This document shows, in pieces, positions 1 through 5,379 of a stretch of DNA of 20,711 nucleotides (its first letter is position 1; the number at the start of each line of letters is the position of its first letter). The notes under the pieces are model-generated. The model was not told where the DNA came from. It saw nothing but the letters and a program-made list of their open reading frames with translations, and did not search any database. A program made the position numbers and the translations under genes. The DNA is from a virus, in IMG/VR virus record IMGVR_UViG_3300022542_000311, positions 1 through 20,711 of that record. One strand, written 5' to 3'.

Positions 1-34
1 GCTGCCCGTGTTCCGCTTAATTTTCTTGTTATCT
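1..34 (+). repeat. 3-prime part of an attC-like site
   Basis: The window opens inside this element. Visible are a possible L-prime arm (GCTGC at 1-5) and a terminal box GTTATCT at 28-34. The stretch TTGTTATCTTTTAATT (27-42) is repeated exactly at 20590-20605, after the attC-like site at the other end of the window. The first gene starts 24 bases after the GTTATCT box. The 5-prime half lies outside the window, so its pairing cannot be checked. Confidence 0.5.
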
Positions 35-57
35 TTTAATTATTTTTGAGGATTTTT

Positions 58-216
58 ATGAAAACATTTGTAGCAACAACAGAAGAAAGATACGTTTGGA
101 CTTGCCCTTACTGTGGAGAAATATGCGACGATGAGTGCGAAGATCCAGAGGATTCCGAACTGGTAACTTGCGAGCATTGCGGAAAAGATGCTAAATGTGA
201 GCGTACTGACAGATAA
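58..216 (+). CDS. Small zinc-ribbon protein, first cassette gene
   Basis: A 52-residue ORF starts at ATG 58, with a GAGG Shine-Dalgarno 6 bases upstream. Two CxxC knuckles, CPYC near residues 15-18 and CEHC near 38-41, plus nearby extra cysteines, indicate a zinc ribbon. The middle is strongly acidic. The stop codon TAA (214-216) lies inside the AGATAAC box of the following attC-like site, as often happens in integron cassettes where gene and attC abut. No specific function can be assigned; such mini zinc ribbons are common in phages and may bind nucleic acid or a host protein. The gene is shorter than 60 codons but has good start, SD and motif support. Confidence 0.7.
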   Translation: MKTFVATTEERYVWTCPYCGEICDDECEDPEDSELVTCEHCGKDAKCERTDR

Positions 217-342
217 CGGATGTAATAACCTGCACCAAGCATTAAAAGCAGGAGACTTGGAGCAACCAAGAAACCATTTAACAATAAGGAACGTGGCAAA
301 ACCCGGACGTGCTTGGTGTCTGTGTTAATTGCCTTGTTAGGT
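211..342 (+). repeat. attC-like recombination site 1
   Basis: The element runs from AGATAAC (211-217) to GTTAGGT (336-342), which fits the attC core GTTRRRY. Inside is a perfect 8-base inverted repeat, CACCAAGC (233-240) and GCTTGGTG (311-318), placed like the L boxes, with variable sequence between the arms. Length (132 bp) is similar to the long attC sites of Vibrio. It shares conserved flanks with site 2: GACAGATAACG then AATAACCT on the left, TCTGTGTT then TTGTTA on the right. Spacers between R and L boxes (about 15 bases) are longer than the usual unpaired central spacer, so it is not a textbook attC. Confidence 0.65.
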
Positions 343-346
343 TTTT

Positions 347-631
347 ATGGAATTTAATAATGTGTACATTGGTGAACTTGTGCATGCATTAAGCACTTAT
401 GACACCGTCCCTCCGATGATGGAAGCGTTGCTTGTTGAAGATTACAGAAAGGTGCTCGCAAAGAGCAAAGTAACAGTCAAGGATTTCCGTGAGTTTTCGC
501 TGGAGGTTCTTGCATTAAGAAAAAACGGTTTGTGTGAAGAATCGGTAAAAGGCTGGTTAAACAACAGTAAAAATAAATTGACCTCTATTTTTACCGAAAA
601 ATGCAGAAGAGCTGATTGTAAGGCAACCTAA
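347..631 (+). CDS. Cassette gene, unknown 94-residue protein
   Basis: The ORF starts at ATG 347, five bases after the GTTAGGT box, in the same TTTTTATG context as the first and third cassette genes. No strong Shine-Dalgarno is present, only GTTAGG. The protein is predicted helical, acidic in the first half and Lys/Arg-rich near the end, with no membrane segment or recognised motif. Its TAA stop (629-631) lies inside ACCTAAC (626-632), the exact reverse complement of the box in front of the gene. The frame stays open after this stop for 13 more codons to a second TAA inside AGATAAC at 668-674. I do not recognise the family. Confidence 0.62.
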   Translation: MEFNNVYIGELVHALSTYDTVPPMMEALLVEDYRKVLAKSKVTVKDFREFSLEVLALRKNGLCEESVKGWLNNSKNKLTSIFTEKCRRADCKAT

Positions 632-632
632 C
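626..632 (+). repeat. R-double-prime-like box of the second cassette
   Basis: ACCTAAC is the exact reverse complement of GTTAGGT at 336-342, the box in front of the same gene. It marks where the attC of this cassette should begin. No complete attC partner arm follows directly; another AGATAAC box starts 36 bases later. Confidence 0.5.
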
Positions 633-667
633 AGGGAACTATGCAGAAAGGTAATTATTCTTATGAC

Positions 668-791
668 AGATAACGTTTGAAATAACCTTCCTGCCCCAGG
701 CAAACCAGAAACTTTAAGCGTGGCAGAAACCTAAAACAAATAACTGGAGAACGGGCGTGTGAGTGGGTCTGTGTTTATATGCTTGTTATGT
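668..791 (+). repeat. attC-like recombination site 2
   Basis: The element runs from AGATAAC (668-674) to GTTATGT (785-791), 124 bp. It shares GACAGATAACG and AATAACCT on the left and GTCTGTGTTTAT plus TTGTTA on the right with site 1, so the two are homologous. The inner inverted repeat is weak: only CCCA (near 695-698) against TGGG (near 764-767) is obvious. Its left box AGATAAC does not match the box at the start of the preceding gene, which instead matches ACCTAAC at 626-632, so the region may be a composite of two attC remnants. Confidence 0.55.
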
Positions 792-798
792 GATTTTT

Positions 799-1116
799 AT
801 GAGTTGTTGGTCAAAAGAGCAATTGGAAAACATGCTTGAGGATGTCGTTAATGAACTTGATTTGTCTGAATTAGCGATTGAGAAGCATGGCCCATTGGGT
901 ACAGCTCCGGCAAAGTTGGTAAGGTTAGTACTGGATCAGAAAGACCGAGAGATAGATATTTTAAGGAATGGTGGCAGGGTCTTGATAAAGCAACCAGAAC
1001 TTATTTGCCCTAATTGTGGCCATTACCCACTAACTTTAGAAGGCACAGCAACATTAGGCACTCCAAAAGACAGAAAGTCATACTGCGATGTGTGCTCATA
1101 CGAAGAAAAGTTTTAG
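799..1116 (+). CDS. Cassette gene, protein with C-terminal zinc ribbon
   Basis: The chosen start is ATG 799, giving 105 residues. An in-frame GTG at 763 would put the start inside the attC-like site, whereas ATG 799 follows its GTTATGT box by 7 bases in the TTTTTATG context shared with the other cassettes. The N-terminal two thirds look helical and acidic. The C-terminal third has CPNC near residues 75-78 and CDVC near 97-100, a two-knuckle zinc ribbon like those of nucleic-acid-binding or metal-sensing adaptors. The stop (TAG 1114-1116) is followed after one base by CCATAAC, the next site. No function is recognised; it may be a phage or host accessory gene. Confidence 0.68.
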   Translation: MSCWSKEQLENMLEDVVNELDLSELAIEKHGPLGTAPAKLVRLVLDQKDREIDILRNGGRVLIKQPELICPNCGHYPLTLEGTATLGTPKDRKSYCDVCSYEEKF

Positions 1117-1117
1117 A

Positions 1118-1220
1118 CCATAACGGCCATAATCAGGGGCAAGCGAGAGTTACATCCCTAAATGTTGGGTAAAGCTGAGAGACTGGGAGACTGGGAGACT
1201 GGGATTCTTGCCTGTTCTCA
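1118..1220 (+). repeat. Degenerate attC-like site 3
   Basis: CCATAAC (1118-1124) matches the reverse complement of the box before the preceding gene at 6 of 7 bases. CAGGGGCAAG (1134-1143) and CTTGCCTG (1207-1214) form an inverted repeat with a two-base bulge, resembling attC L boxes with extrahelical bases. The right end reads GTTCTCA (1214-1220), which does not fit GTTRRRY, so the site is probably truncated or decayed. Between the arms is an 8-base tandem repeat (1179-1202). Confidence 0.45.
1179..1202 (+). repeat. Tandem repeat, three copies of GAGACTGG
   Basis: Three perfect head-to-tail copies of the 8-mer GAGACTGG lie inside the third attC-like element, immediately before its right arm. 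They may reflect slippage in the variable terminal region of the site. Confidence 0.85.
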
Positions 1221-1233
1221 AAGGAAAATTGAT

Positions 1234-1437
1234 ATGAATGATTTAGAAACATTAGAATTGATCAAATCCCATCTGGATGCTGAATTATCCCTCTTTGATA
1301 GAATAGGCATTCTAAGCATGTATAGAAACTCCACCCTTGTAGAAGCAAGGTCTGATGTGGTGAGATCAATCAAGAAGGTAGAAAGATTAATCAAAGGATT
1401 GAGAGAAGATAATGAAATACAACAATGCCCAAAATAA
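1234..1437 (+). CDS. Unknown small protein, 67 residues
   Basis: The start at ATG 1234 has AAGGA about 9 bases upstream. An in-frame ATG at 1162 would begin inside the attC-like element and read through the tandem repeat, so I reject it. The product is a charged, predicted all-helical protein, possibly a short coiled coil, with no cysteine pattern or membrane segment. It overlaps the next gene (start 1412), suggesting coupled translation. It is the first gene after the cassette array and opens the phage operon-like block. No family recognised. Confidence 0.6.
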   Translation: MNDLETLELIKSHLDAELSLFDRIGILSMYRNSTLVEARSDVVRSIKKVERLIKGLREDNEIQQCPK

Positions 1438-1657
1438 CTTCAAGAAGACTGTAGTAGGTGCTATGGTTCTCCTTGACAATCACGAGACAGTTGATGCGAA
1501 GAGGTTTGATCAATGCATGGAAGACTTTCTATTCTTTATTGCAAGTACAATGGATGTTGCAGGATCAAACAATAAAATAACTCTAATGGGAGATGAAGAG
1601 AAAGATGGTACAGTATTTTCAATAGTCATCTCCAAGGAGACAGTAAAAAATGGCTAA
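1412..1657 (+). CDS. Unknown 81-residue protein
   Basis: ATG 1412 lies inside the end of the preceding gene, with GAGAG about 8 bases upstream. Predicted secondary structure mixes helices with a C-terminal strand hairpin (near residues 55-75). There are no catalytic or metal motifs I can name. Its stop (1655-1657) overlaps the start of the next small gene at 1650 by 8 bases, so the genes 1234, 1412, 1650 and queE form one overlapping chain, probably transcribed together. Confidence 0.6.
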   Translation: MKYNNAQNNFKKTVVGAMVLLDNHETVDAKRFDQCMEDFLFFIASTMDVAGSNNKITLMGDEEKDGTVFSIVISKETVKNG

Positions 1658-1826
1658 AGCTACTTCCAAAAAAGAGGTCACTATATTCTTGGTTCTATCA
1701 GGACAGGAGGCAATAATGATCAAGAATATGTGTCAGAATCATTTAGACTCTGGTAAAGAATCTAAACCTGATTACGAAATTCGAATAGGTATCTATAATG
1801 AACTCAATAGAGAATTACATAAATGA
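1650..1826 (+). CDS. Unknown 58-residue protein
   Basis: This short ORF fills what would otherwise be a 165-base gap before queE. ATG 1650 has AAGGAG about 10 bases upstream, and the stop TGA (1824-1826) overlaps the queE start as ATGA. The protein starts MAKATSKKEV, then has a hydrophobic strand, a helix, and an acidic C-terminal part. The fit between neighbours, with overlaps at both ends, is the main evidence that it is real. No family recognised. Confidence 0.6.
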   Translation: MAKATSKKEVTIFLVLSGQEAIMIKNMCQNHLDSGKESKPDYEIRIGIYNELNRELHK

Positions 1827-2464
1827 AAATCAACTCAATTTATCCCACTATCAGTGGTGAAGTAGGTGTGGTTATTCCACAAGGGCACCCTTGTCTTATT
1901 ATCCGTACTCAGGGATGTAATTTAAAATGCAGTTATTGTGATGCTCCAGAAACACAAGATGTTTCTTATGGGAACGATTATTCAATCGAAGATCTTATGG
2001 TAATCATTCAAAAATACAAACTTCCTGTTCTTTTGACAGGAGGGGAGCCTTTGTTGCAACGAGATGTGTCCGATCTCATTCAATATTGTGTGGATGAGAA
2101 GATTCCTATCCAGATAGAAACAAATGGCACTTATAAGCTTCCTGACATAAAATCAAGACTGGTCAGTTTCATAGTAGATCATAAATTTGGACAAGTCAGG
2201 GAGGTCGATTATCTACATGATGTTGGGAGTAATGATTATGTCAAATTTGTTGTTCAGGATAATGGTCAACTGGTGAGAGCACATTCTATTATTATGGGTC
2301 ACAGAAGAACTCATGTCAACTGGGCAATTTCTCCTGTACAATATCCCAATAGTGTGTTAAATGAAATGACCACCTTTACGGAAGAAGTAGCGAGATATTT
2401 GATCGTGAATAAGGTTGAGGCAGTTATTAACATTCAGATACATAAATTAATTAATTTTCCTTGA
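1823..2464 (+). CDS. queE: 7-carboxy-7-deazaguanine synthase (QueE), radical SAM enzyme
   Basis: QueE converts 6-carboxytetrahydropterin to 7-carboxy-7-deazaguanine using S-adenosylmethionine and a 4Fe-4S cluster. The 213-residue protein is of normal QueE length. It has CxxxCxxC at C32, C36 and C39 (GCNLKCSYCD), which binds the cluster, the SAM-binding GGEP motif at about 73-76, an IETNGT segment near 97-102, and the N-terminal IYPTISGE segment typical of QueE. Translation is probably coupled to the preceding gene through the ATGA overlap, since no good SD is present. It precedes folE and queC, with which it would supply preQ0 for DNA modification. The last part (about residues 170-213) is more divergent than the core. 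Confidence 0.92.
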   Translation: MKINSIYPTISGEVGVVIPQGHPCLIIRTQGCNLKCSYCDAPETQDVSYGNDYSIEDLMVIIQKYKLPVLLTGGEPLLQRDVSDLIQYCVDEKIPIQIETNGTYKLPDIKSRLVSFIVDHKFGQVREVDYLHDVGSNDYVKFVVQDNGQLVRAHSIIMGHRRTHVNWAISPVQYPNSVLNEMTTFTEEVARYLIVNKVEAVINIQIHKLINFP

Positions 2465-2489
2465 TTTTATTCCCTATAAGGAATAGTAT
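2461..2489 (+). promoter_or_regulatory. Putative sigma-70 promoter with palindrome in its spacer
   Basis: TTGATT (2461-2466) and TAGTAT (2484-2489) are separated by exactly 17 bases. The spacer contains the inverted repeat TATTCC (2468-2473) and GGAATA (2480-2485), which could be a repressor operator or a small hairpin. The -35 box overlaps the queE stop codon. The region 2490-2554 is AT-rich leader. The -10 match is moderate (4 of 6). Confidence 0.45.
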
Positions 2490-2554
2490 TATATTATACA
2501 AACAGTTACACATAGAGAGGTGCATAGGTTATTTAATCAAAAACAAATACATAT

Positions 2555-2779
2555 ATGGAGGTGATGATCATTGAGGTTCATGTGCATAAATTGAATTGTT
2601 TTAGATGTGGGCATAAATGGATTCCAAGAAAGGAAGATGTGAGACTTTGTCCAAAATGTAAAAGTGCTTATTTTGATAGGCCGAAAACTGATAAAGAAAA
2701 CTCACTTAAAACTAATTCTAAAGAAAAGGAGAAACAAGATGGCGGAAGTAAAAACAGCCGACTTAAAAGTCGTAATTAA
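2555..2779 (+). CDS. Zinc-ribbon protein, 74 residues
   Basis: The N-terminal half carries a compact zinc ribbon: CFRC near residues 15-18 and CPKC near 32-35, with GHKWIPR between, a pattern of small nucleic-acid-binding ribbons in archaea and phages. The C-terminal half is a low-complexity Lys/Ser/Asn tail. The start is uncertain. The only good SD (GGAGGTGA at 2557-2564) lies on top of the first ATG at 2555 and just before the ATG at 2564, so initiation may occur at a downstream non-ATG codon in frame such as ATT 2570. The gene overlaps the start of the next gene (2739) in a different frame. It is the first gene after the putative promoter at 2461. Confidence 0.68.
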   Translation: MEVMIIEVHVHKLNCFRCGHKWIPRKEDVRLCPKCKSAYFDRPKTDKENSLKTNSKEKEKQDGGSKNSRLKSRN

Positions 2780-3401
2780 AGAAATTAATTCCCTGAAGAT
2801 CAAAGGGGTGTCAACAATCCGAACAGTCGGAATCAGTCGTGTTAATATGGAAAAGACCTTCCTTGCAGCCGTTAACACAGCCTCAGATAAGGGCATGGAA
2901 GAAAAGCTCTCTGATGATTGTGTCAATATTTACAACGATATTATGGAAGTAAAGGAAGCAAAGGAGGCTGAAGGTGGTGATGCTGGTGAAAAGAAAAAGC
3001 CTACTGCTGAAAAGAAAGCTACCGATAAAAAGCCTGTTGAAAAGAAAGCTGATGCTGCCGCAAAAAAGAAAGCTGATGCTGCTGCAAAAAAGAAAGCTGA
3101 TGCTTCCGCAAAAAAGAAAGCTTCTGATAAAAAGCCTGTTGAAAAGAAAGAACCTGCTGAACGTTCCTGTTATGATCATGTCCCTGGTAAACAGACTGGT
3201 ATCCTTGATGAATCCCTTCGTGAAGGTGGTACTGTAGCAGAAATCATGGAAGCTGCCGGTGTCAAACGTCCTCGTGTTATGGCACATATCAAATATCTTC
3301 GTGATACTTGTGGACTGACTATTGTTTTCAAAGAAAACAAAAAGGGAGACAAACTCCTTGACCACTACAAAGTGAAGGAAGAGATCTATCGCAAGCCCTG
3401 A
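2739..3401 (+). CDS. Histone-H1-like Lys/Ala-rich DNA-binding protein with C-terminal winged-helix-like domain
   Basis: ATG 2739 is preceded by AAGGAG at ideal spacing, giving 220 residues; an upstream in-frame ATG at 2664 lacks an SD and would overlap the previous gene further. Residues 1-75 form a small folded domain with no match I can name. Residues about 85-145 are a Lys/Ala/Glu linker containing three 8-residue repeats of the type ADAAAKKK, flanked on both sides by DKKPVEKK, like the tails of eukaryotic H1 or bacterial H1-like proteins. Residues about 160-215 look like a helix-turn-helix or winged helix (GTVAEIMEAAGVKRPRVMAH). It probably binds DNA non-specifically and may compact or organise the phage genome, or act as a regulator. 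A strong terminator follows. Confidence 0.75.
   Translation: MAEVKTADLKVVIKEINSLKIKGVSTIRTVGISRVNMEKTFLAAVNTASDKGMEEKLSDDCVNIYNDIMEVKEAKEAEGGDAGEKKKPTAEKKATDKKPVEKKADAAAKKKADAAAKKKADASAKKKASDKKPVEKKEPAERSCYDHVPGKQTGILDESLREGGTVAEIMEAAGVKRPRVMAHIKYLRDTCGLTIVFKENKKGDKLLDHYKVKEEIYRKP
3048..3119 (+). repeat. Three tandem 24-bp repeats inside the H1-like gene
   Basis: Three head-to-tail copies of a 24-base unit starting GCTGATGCT encode three ADA(A/S)AKKK repeats. The block is flanked by two copies of a segment encoding DKKPVEKK (around 3024-3047 and 3126-3149). Copy number could vary between relatives. Confidence 0.85.
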
Positions 3402-3424
3402 TTAGATCACATATATTCCAGTAT

Positions 3425-3465
3425 ATAGGGCAGAGTATTTGTTACACTCTGCCCTATTTGTTTTT
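3425..3465 (+). terminator. Rho-independent terminator
   Basis: ATAGGGCAGAGT (3425-3436) and ACTCTGCCCTAT (3446-3457) form a perfect 12-bp stem with a 9-base loop, followed by TTGTTTTT. It sits between the H1-like gene and folE and would end the first transcription unit. Confidence 0.88.
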
Positions 3466-3477
3466 AGGAGAGAAATT

Positions 3478-4071
3478 ATGGTAACCCCTATTTTTAGTGA
3501 AGAAACAGTAACACGAGCGATTTCTATGCTCTTAACTGGATTAGGAATACAGTTAGATGATCCTAATTTTAAAGACACTCCAACAAGAGTGATGCGTTCT
3601 TTCAAAGAACAGTGTGATGGATTGTATAATCTCGAAAGAGAAATCGAAAAGATCCTGAGTACTACCTTTCCCTCTGAAGGATATAATGGGATGATAGTTG
3701 AGACTGGTATCACAGTCTACTCTCTCTGCCCACATCATCTTCTTCCTGTATCCTACGCTGTTGATATTGGATACATTCCTTCAAAAGATGAAAAAGTCTT
3801 AGGAGCCTCTAAGCTGTCTCGTTCTGCTGAGATACTAGGTAAGCGACCTATCTTGCAAGAATCGTTCACTACAGACATCCTGAAGTGTTTTGAGACTGTT
3901 TCTCCTGAAGGTGTCGCAGTGCTTATCTCAGGGAAGCACCAATGCATGCGTTGCCGGGGCATTAAACAAAAAGATGCAATGCTTCATACTTCTCTGATGA
4001 CAGGGGCATTTGAAATCAATACATCCACAAGGGAGGAGTTCTTCCACCTTGTGAGTAGAGGTTACCGATGA
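3478..4071 (+). CDS. folE: GTP cyclohydrolase I (FolE)
   Basis: This enzyme opens the GTP ring to give 7,8-dihydroneopterin triphosphate, the first step of both folate and 7-deazaguanine synthesis. The chosen start, ATG 3478, has AGGAG 8 bases upstream; the in-frame start at 3439 lies inside the terminator stem. The 197-residue protein shows DTPTRV (about 33-38), the zinc ligand C84 with H86 and H87 in SLCPHHLLP, GASKLSR (about 109-115), QESFT (about 127-131) and the second zinc cysteine C156 in the KHQCMRCRG segment. Length and motifs fit the bacterial type I enzyme. Its stop overlaps the next gene as ATGA. In this setting it most likely feeds preQ0 synthesis. Confidence 0.94.
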   Translation: MVTPIFSEETVTRAISMLLTGLGIQLDDPNFKDTPTRVMRSFKEQCDGLYNLEREIEKILSTTFPSEGYNGMIVETGITVYSLCPHHLLPVSYAVDIGYIPSKDEKVLGASKLSRSAEILGKRPILQESFTTDILKCFETVSPEGVAVLISGKHQCMRCRGIKQKDAMLHTSLMTGAFEINTSTREEFFHLVSRGYR

Positions 4072-4361
4072 TTGCAACACAGAATCACAACGCAACAGAC
4101 GTTGTAATGGTTGATCTATGGAACTACTCAACAGTAGAATCTGAAAATCTTCACTATAAAGGAATGGAAAAATGGATTAAAACCCAATACATACTTGATA
4201 TGATTCTGAAGTCAATTGAAACAATGGTGAATCTAGGCAGACAATGGACTGCTGTTAAATATTATATGTTCCAAAGAAGAACTTCCTACTTTCTCAGGAC
4301 AATGTTCAGTGTGAGTGGGTATCTGTCTAAAAAGATCCGCAGAATAAGGAAAGATAAATGA
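4068..4361 (+). CDS. Unknown 97-residue protein between folE and queC
   Basis: The gene overlaps folE and queC by four bases each (ATGA), a strong sign that it is expressed with them. The protein is predicted helical, with a basic C-terminus (KKIRRIRKDK) and several aromatic residues. It lacks the cysteine and histidine motifs of QueD, the one preQ0 enzyme not found in the window, so I do not assign that role. No membrane helix or known fold is evident. Its position suggests a part in the modification pathway, but that is inference only. Confidence 0.65.
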   Translation: MIATQNHNATDVVMVDLWNYSTVESENLHYKGMEKWIKTQYILDMILKSIETMVNLGRQWTAVKYYMFQRRTSYFLRTMFSVSGYLSKKIRRIRKDK

Positions 4362-5065
4362 CATACAAAGAAGGGAATTTAACTGAAATGAGAGGCGGAG
4401 CATCTGAGGAAATGATACTCTGCTTCTCAGGAGGAATTGACAGTTTAATAGCATGGCATTACCTAGGGAAACCAAAGAGTGTTTTTTTTCATTGTACTGA
4501 TTATTCCACAATAGAACTTTCTTCAGCCCTACGACTCAATCAGGGAATCATTATTGATAGATCCCTTTCCCTATCTAAAATCCAAGAAGGAGATAATGCC
4601 TACATTCCTCACCGTAACCTACTCTTTGCAAGTATAGCAAGTAACTATGGATCTACTGTAGTTATCGCAGGACTGAAGGATGATATGGTTGAAGATAAGA
4701 ACCCGAAAGCATTCAACCTAATGTCTGAAGTACTGTCAGCTACATCGAAGAAAGATATCAATGTGCTCTCTCCTTTTTGGGGGATGACTAAGGCTGAGAT
4801 TGTGGCATGGTTTCTCGCAAATGTTCCTGATGCAAAGGCGATGTTGGGCATATCAGTCTCTTGTTATGCAGGAGAAGCAAATTGTGGCATGTGTCCATCT
4901 TGTTTCAGAAAGGCTTGTGCCTTATGGGAAAATGATATCAAGACACATTTCAGAGATGATTTACTCATGAGACACTACTATAACAGAGCTTTGCAGTGGA
5001 AGTATGATGAAGCAAGGTGTCGGTCAATAATCAAATTCGTACAAGGACAAAAGGAATGGCAGTAA
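4358..5065 (+). CDS. queC: 7-cyano-7-deazaguanine (preQ0) synthase (QueC)
   Basis: QueC uses ATP and ammonia to convert 7-carboxy-7-deazaguanine to preQ0. The 235-residue protein has the PP-loop ATP pyrophosphatase motif SGGIDS at about residues 24-29, the HRNLLF segment near 85-90, and a C-terminal zinc site with four cysteines, C169, C176, C179 and C182. All are standard QueC features, and length is normal. ATG 4358 overlaps the preceding stop and has AAGGA about 9 bases upstream; the first 18 residues are an extension beyond the usual start, and an internal ATG at 4388 or 4412 is possible. It is followed with a 10-base overlap by the HAD gene. Confidence 0.93.
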   Translation: MTYKEGNLTEMRGGASEEMILCFSGGIDSLIAWHYLGKPKSVFFHCTDYSTIELSSALRLNQGIIIDRSLSLSKIQEGDNAYIPHRNLLFASIASNYGSTVVIAGLKDDMVEDKNPKAFNLMSEVLSATSKKDINVLSPFWGMTKAEIVAWFLANVPDAKAMLGISVSCYAGEANCGMCPSCFRKACALWENDIKTHFRDDLLMRHYYNRALQWKYDEARCRSIIKFVQGQKEWQ

Positions 5066-5364
5066 TATACGTTGATCTGGATGGTACTCTTACTAAAGAA
5101 ACTGAAGGATTTGGTGACAAGATATTCATGAACAGAACACCTCGGAAAAAGAAGATCAGACAAATAAATGAGATTAGAGAAGATGGTCACCAAATCATCA
5201 TCTGGACAGCAAGACTTCCTGAGGATCTAAAAGTCACTATCAAGTGGTTAGAGAAACATGGGGTAAAATACGATGGAATACTCCTGAACAAACCCATGTT
5301 CGATCTTTACGTGTGCGATAAGGCACTTAATGTGGAGGATCTCCACAAGTTCACAATAGAGTGA
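5056..5364 (+). CDS. HAD-family phosphatase-like protein
   Basis: ATG 5056 gives 102 residues with the catalytic DLDGT motif at about residues 7-11; an earlier in-frame ATG at 5017 would add 13 residues inside queC and lacks a good SD. HAD motif I (DxDGT, nucleophile and acid/base Asp), motif II (WTAR, near 50-53) and a late DLYVCDKA segment (near 82-90) supplying the magnesium-binding Asp are all present. The protein is a capless minimal HAD, of a size common in phages. HAD members hydrolyse phosphate esters; the substrate here is unknown. The position between queC and the methyltransferase/dpdA pair suggests nucleotide or modified-base metabolism. Confidence 0.82.
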   Translation: MAVIYVDLDGTLTKETEGFGDKIFMNRTPRKKKIRQINEIREDGHQIIIWTARLPEDLKVTIKWLEKHGVKYDGILLNKPMFDLYVCDKALNVEDLHKFTIE

Positions 5365-5379
5365 TTTGGGATCACTATC

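Larger units (their letters stand above)
1..1220 (+). mobile_element. Integron-like gene-cassette array (no integrase seen)
   Basis: Three small + strand genes (58-216, 347-631, 799-1116) are separated by about 100-130 bp elements that begin with a TAAC box close to or inside the stop codon and end with a GTTA box shortly before the next ATG. This is the layout of integron cassettes (gene plus attC). The box before each gene is complementary to the box after it: GTTATCT at 28-34 with AGATAAC at 211-217; GTTAGGT at 336-342 with ACCTAAC at 626-632; GTTATGT at 785-791 with CCATAAC at 1118-1124. In integrons this follows from a cassette carrying both halves of its own R box. There is no intI gene, so it would be an integrase-less cluster. 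Phage promoter/stem-loop elements that carry small ORFs are the main alternative. Confidence 0.68.

Noticed and set aside
108-299. Minus-strand frame across the first cassette and attC-like site 1
   Set aside because: It overlaps a zinc-ribbon gene with good motifs and runs through the inverted repeat; no SD and low-complexity serine end.
347-673. Stop-codon readthrough extending the second cassette gene to 673
   Set aside because: The TAA at 629 sits exactly in the expected attC box, and other genes in the window end with TAA, so recoding is unlikely; the open extension is more simply a remnant.
3048-3119. CRISPR-like repeats
   Set aside because: Copies are directly adjacent with no spacers and in frame with a protein repeat.
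2883-3365. 160-residue open frame on the minus strand
   Set aside because: It is the antisense shadow of the repeat-rich H1-like gene; its Phe/Leu/Ser-rich text mirrors Lys/Glu codons and it has no ribosome site or motif.
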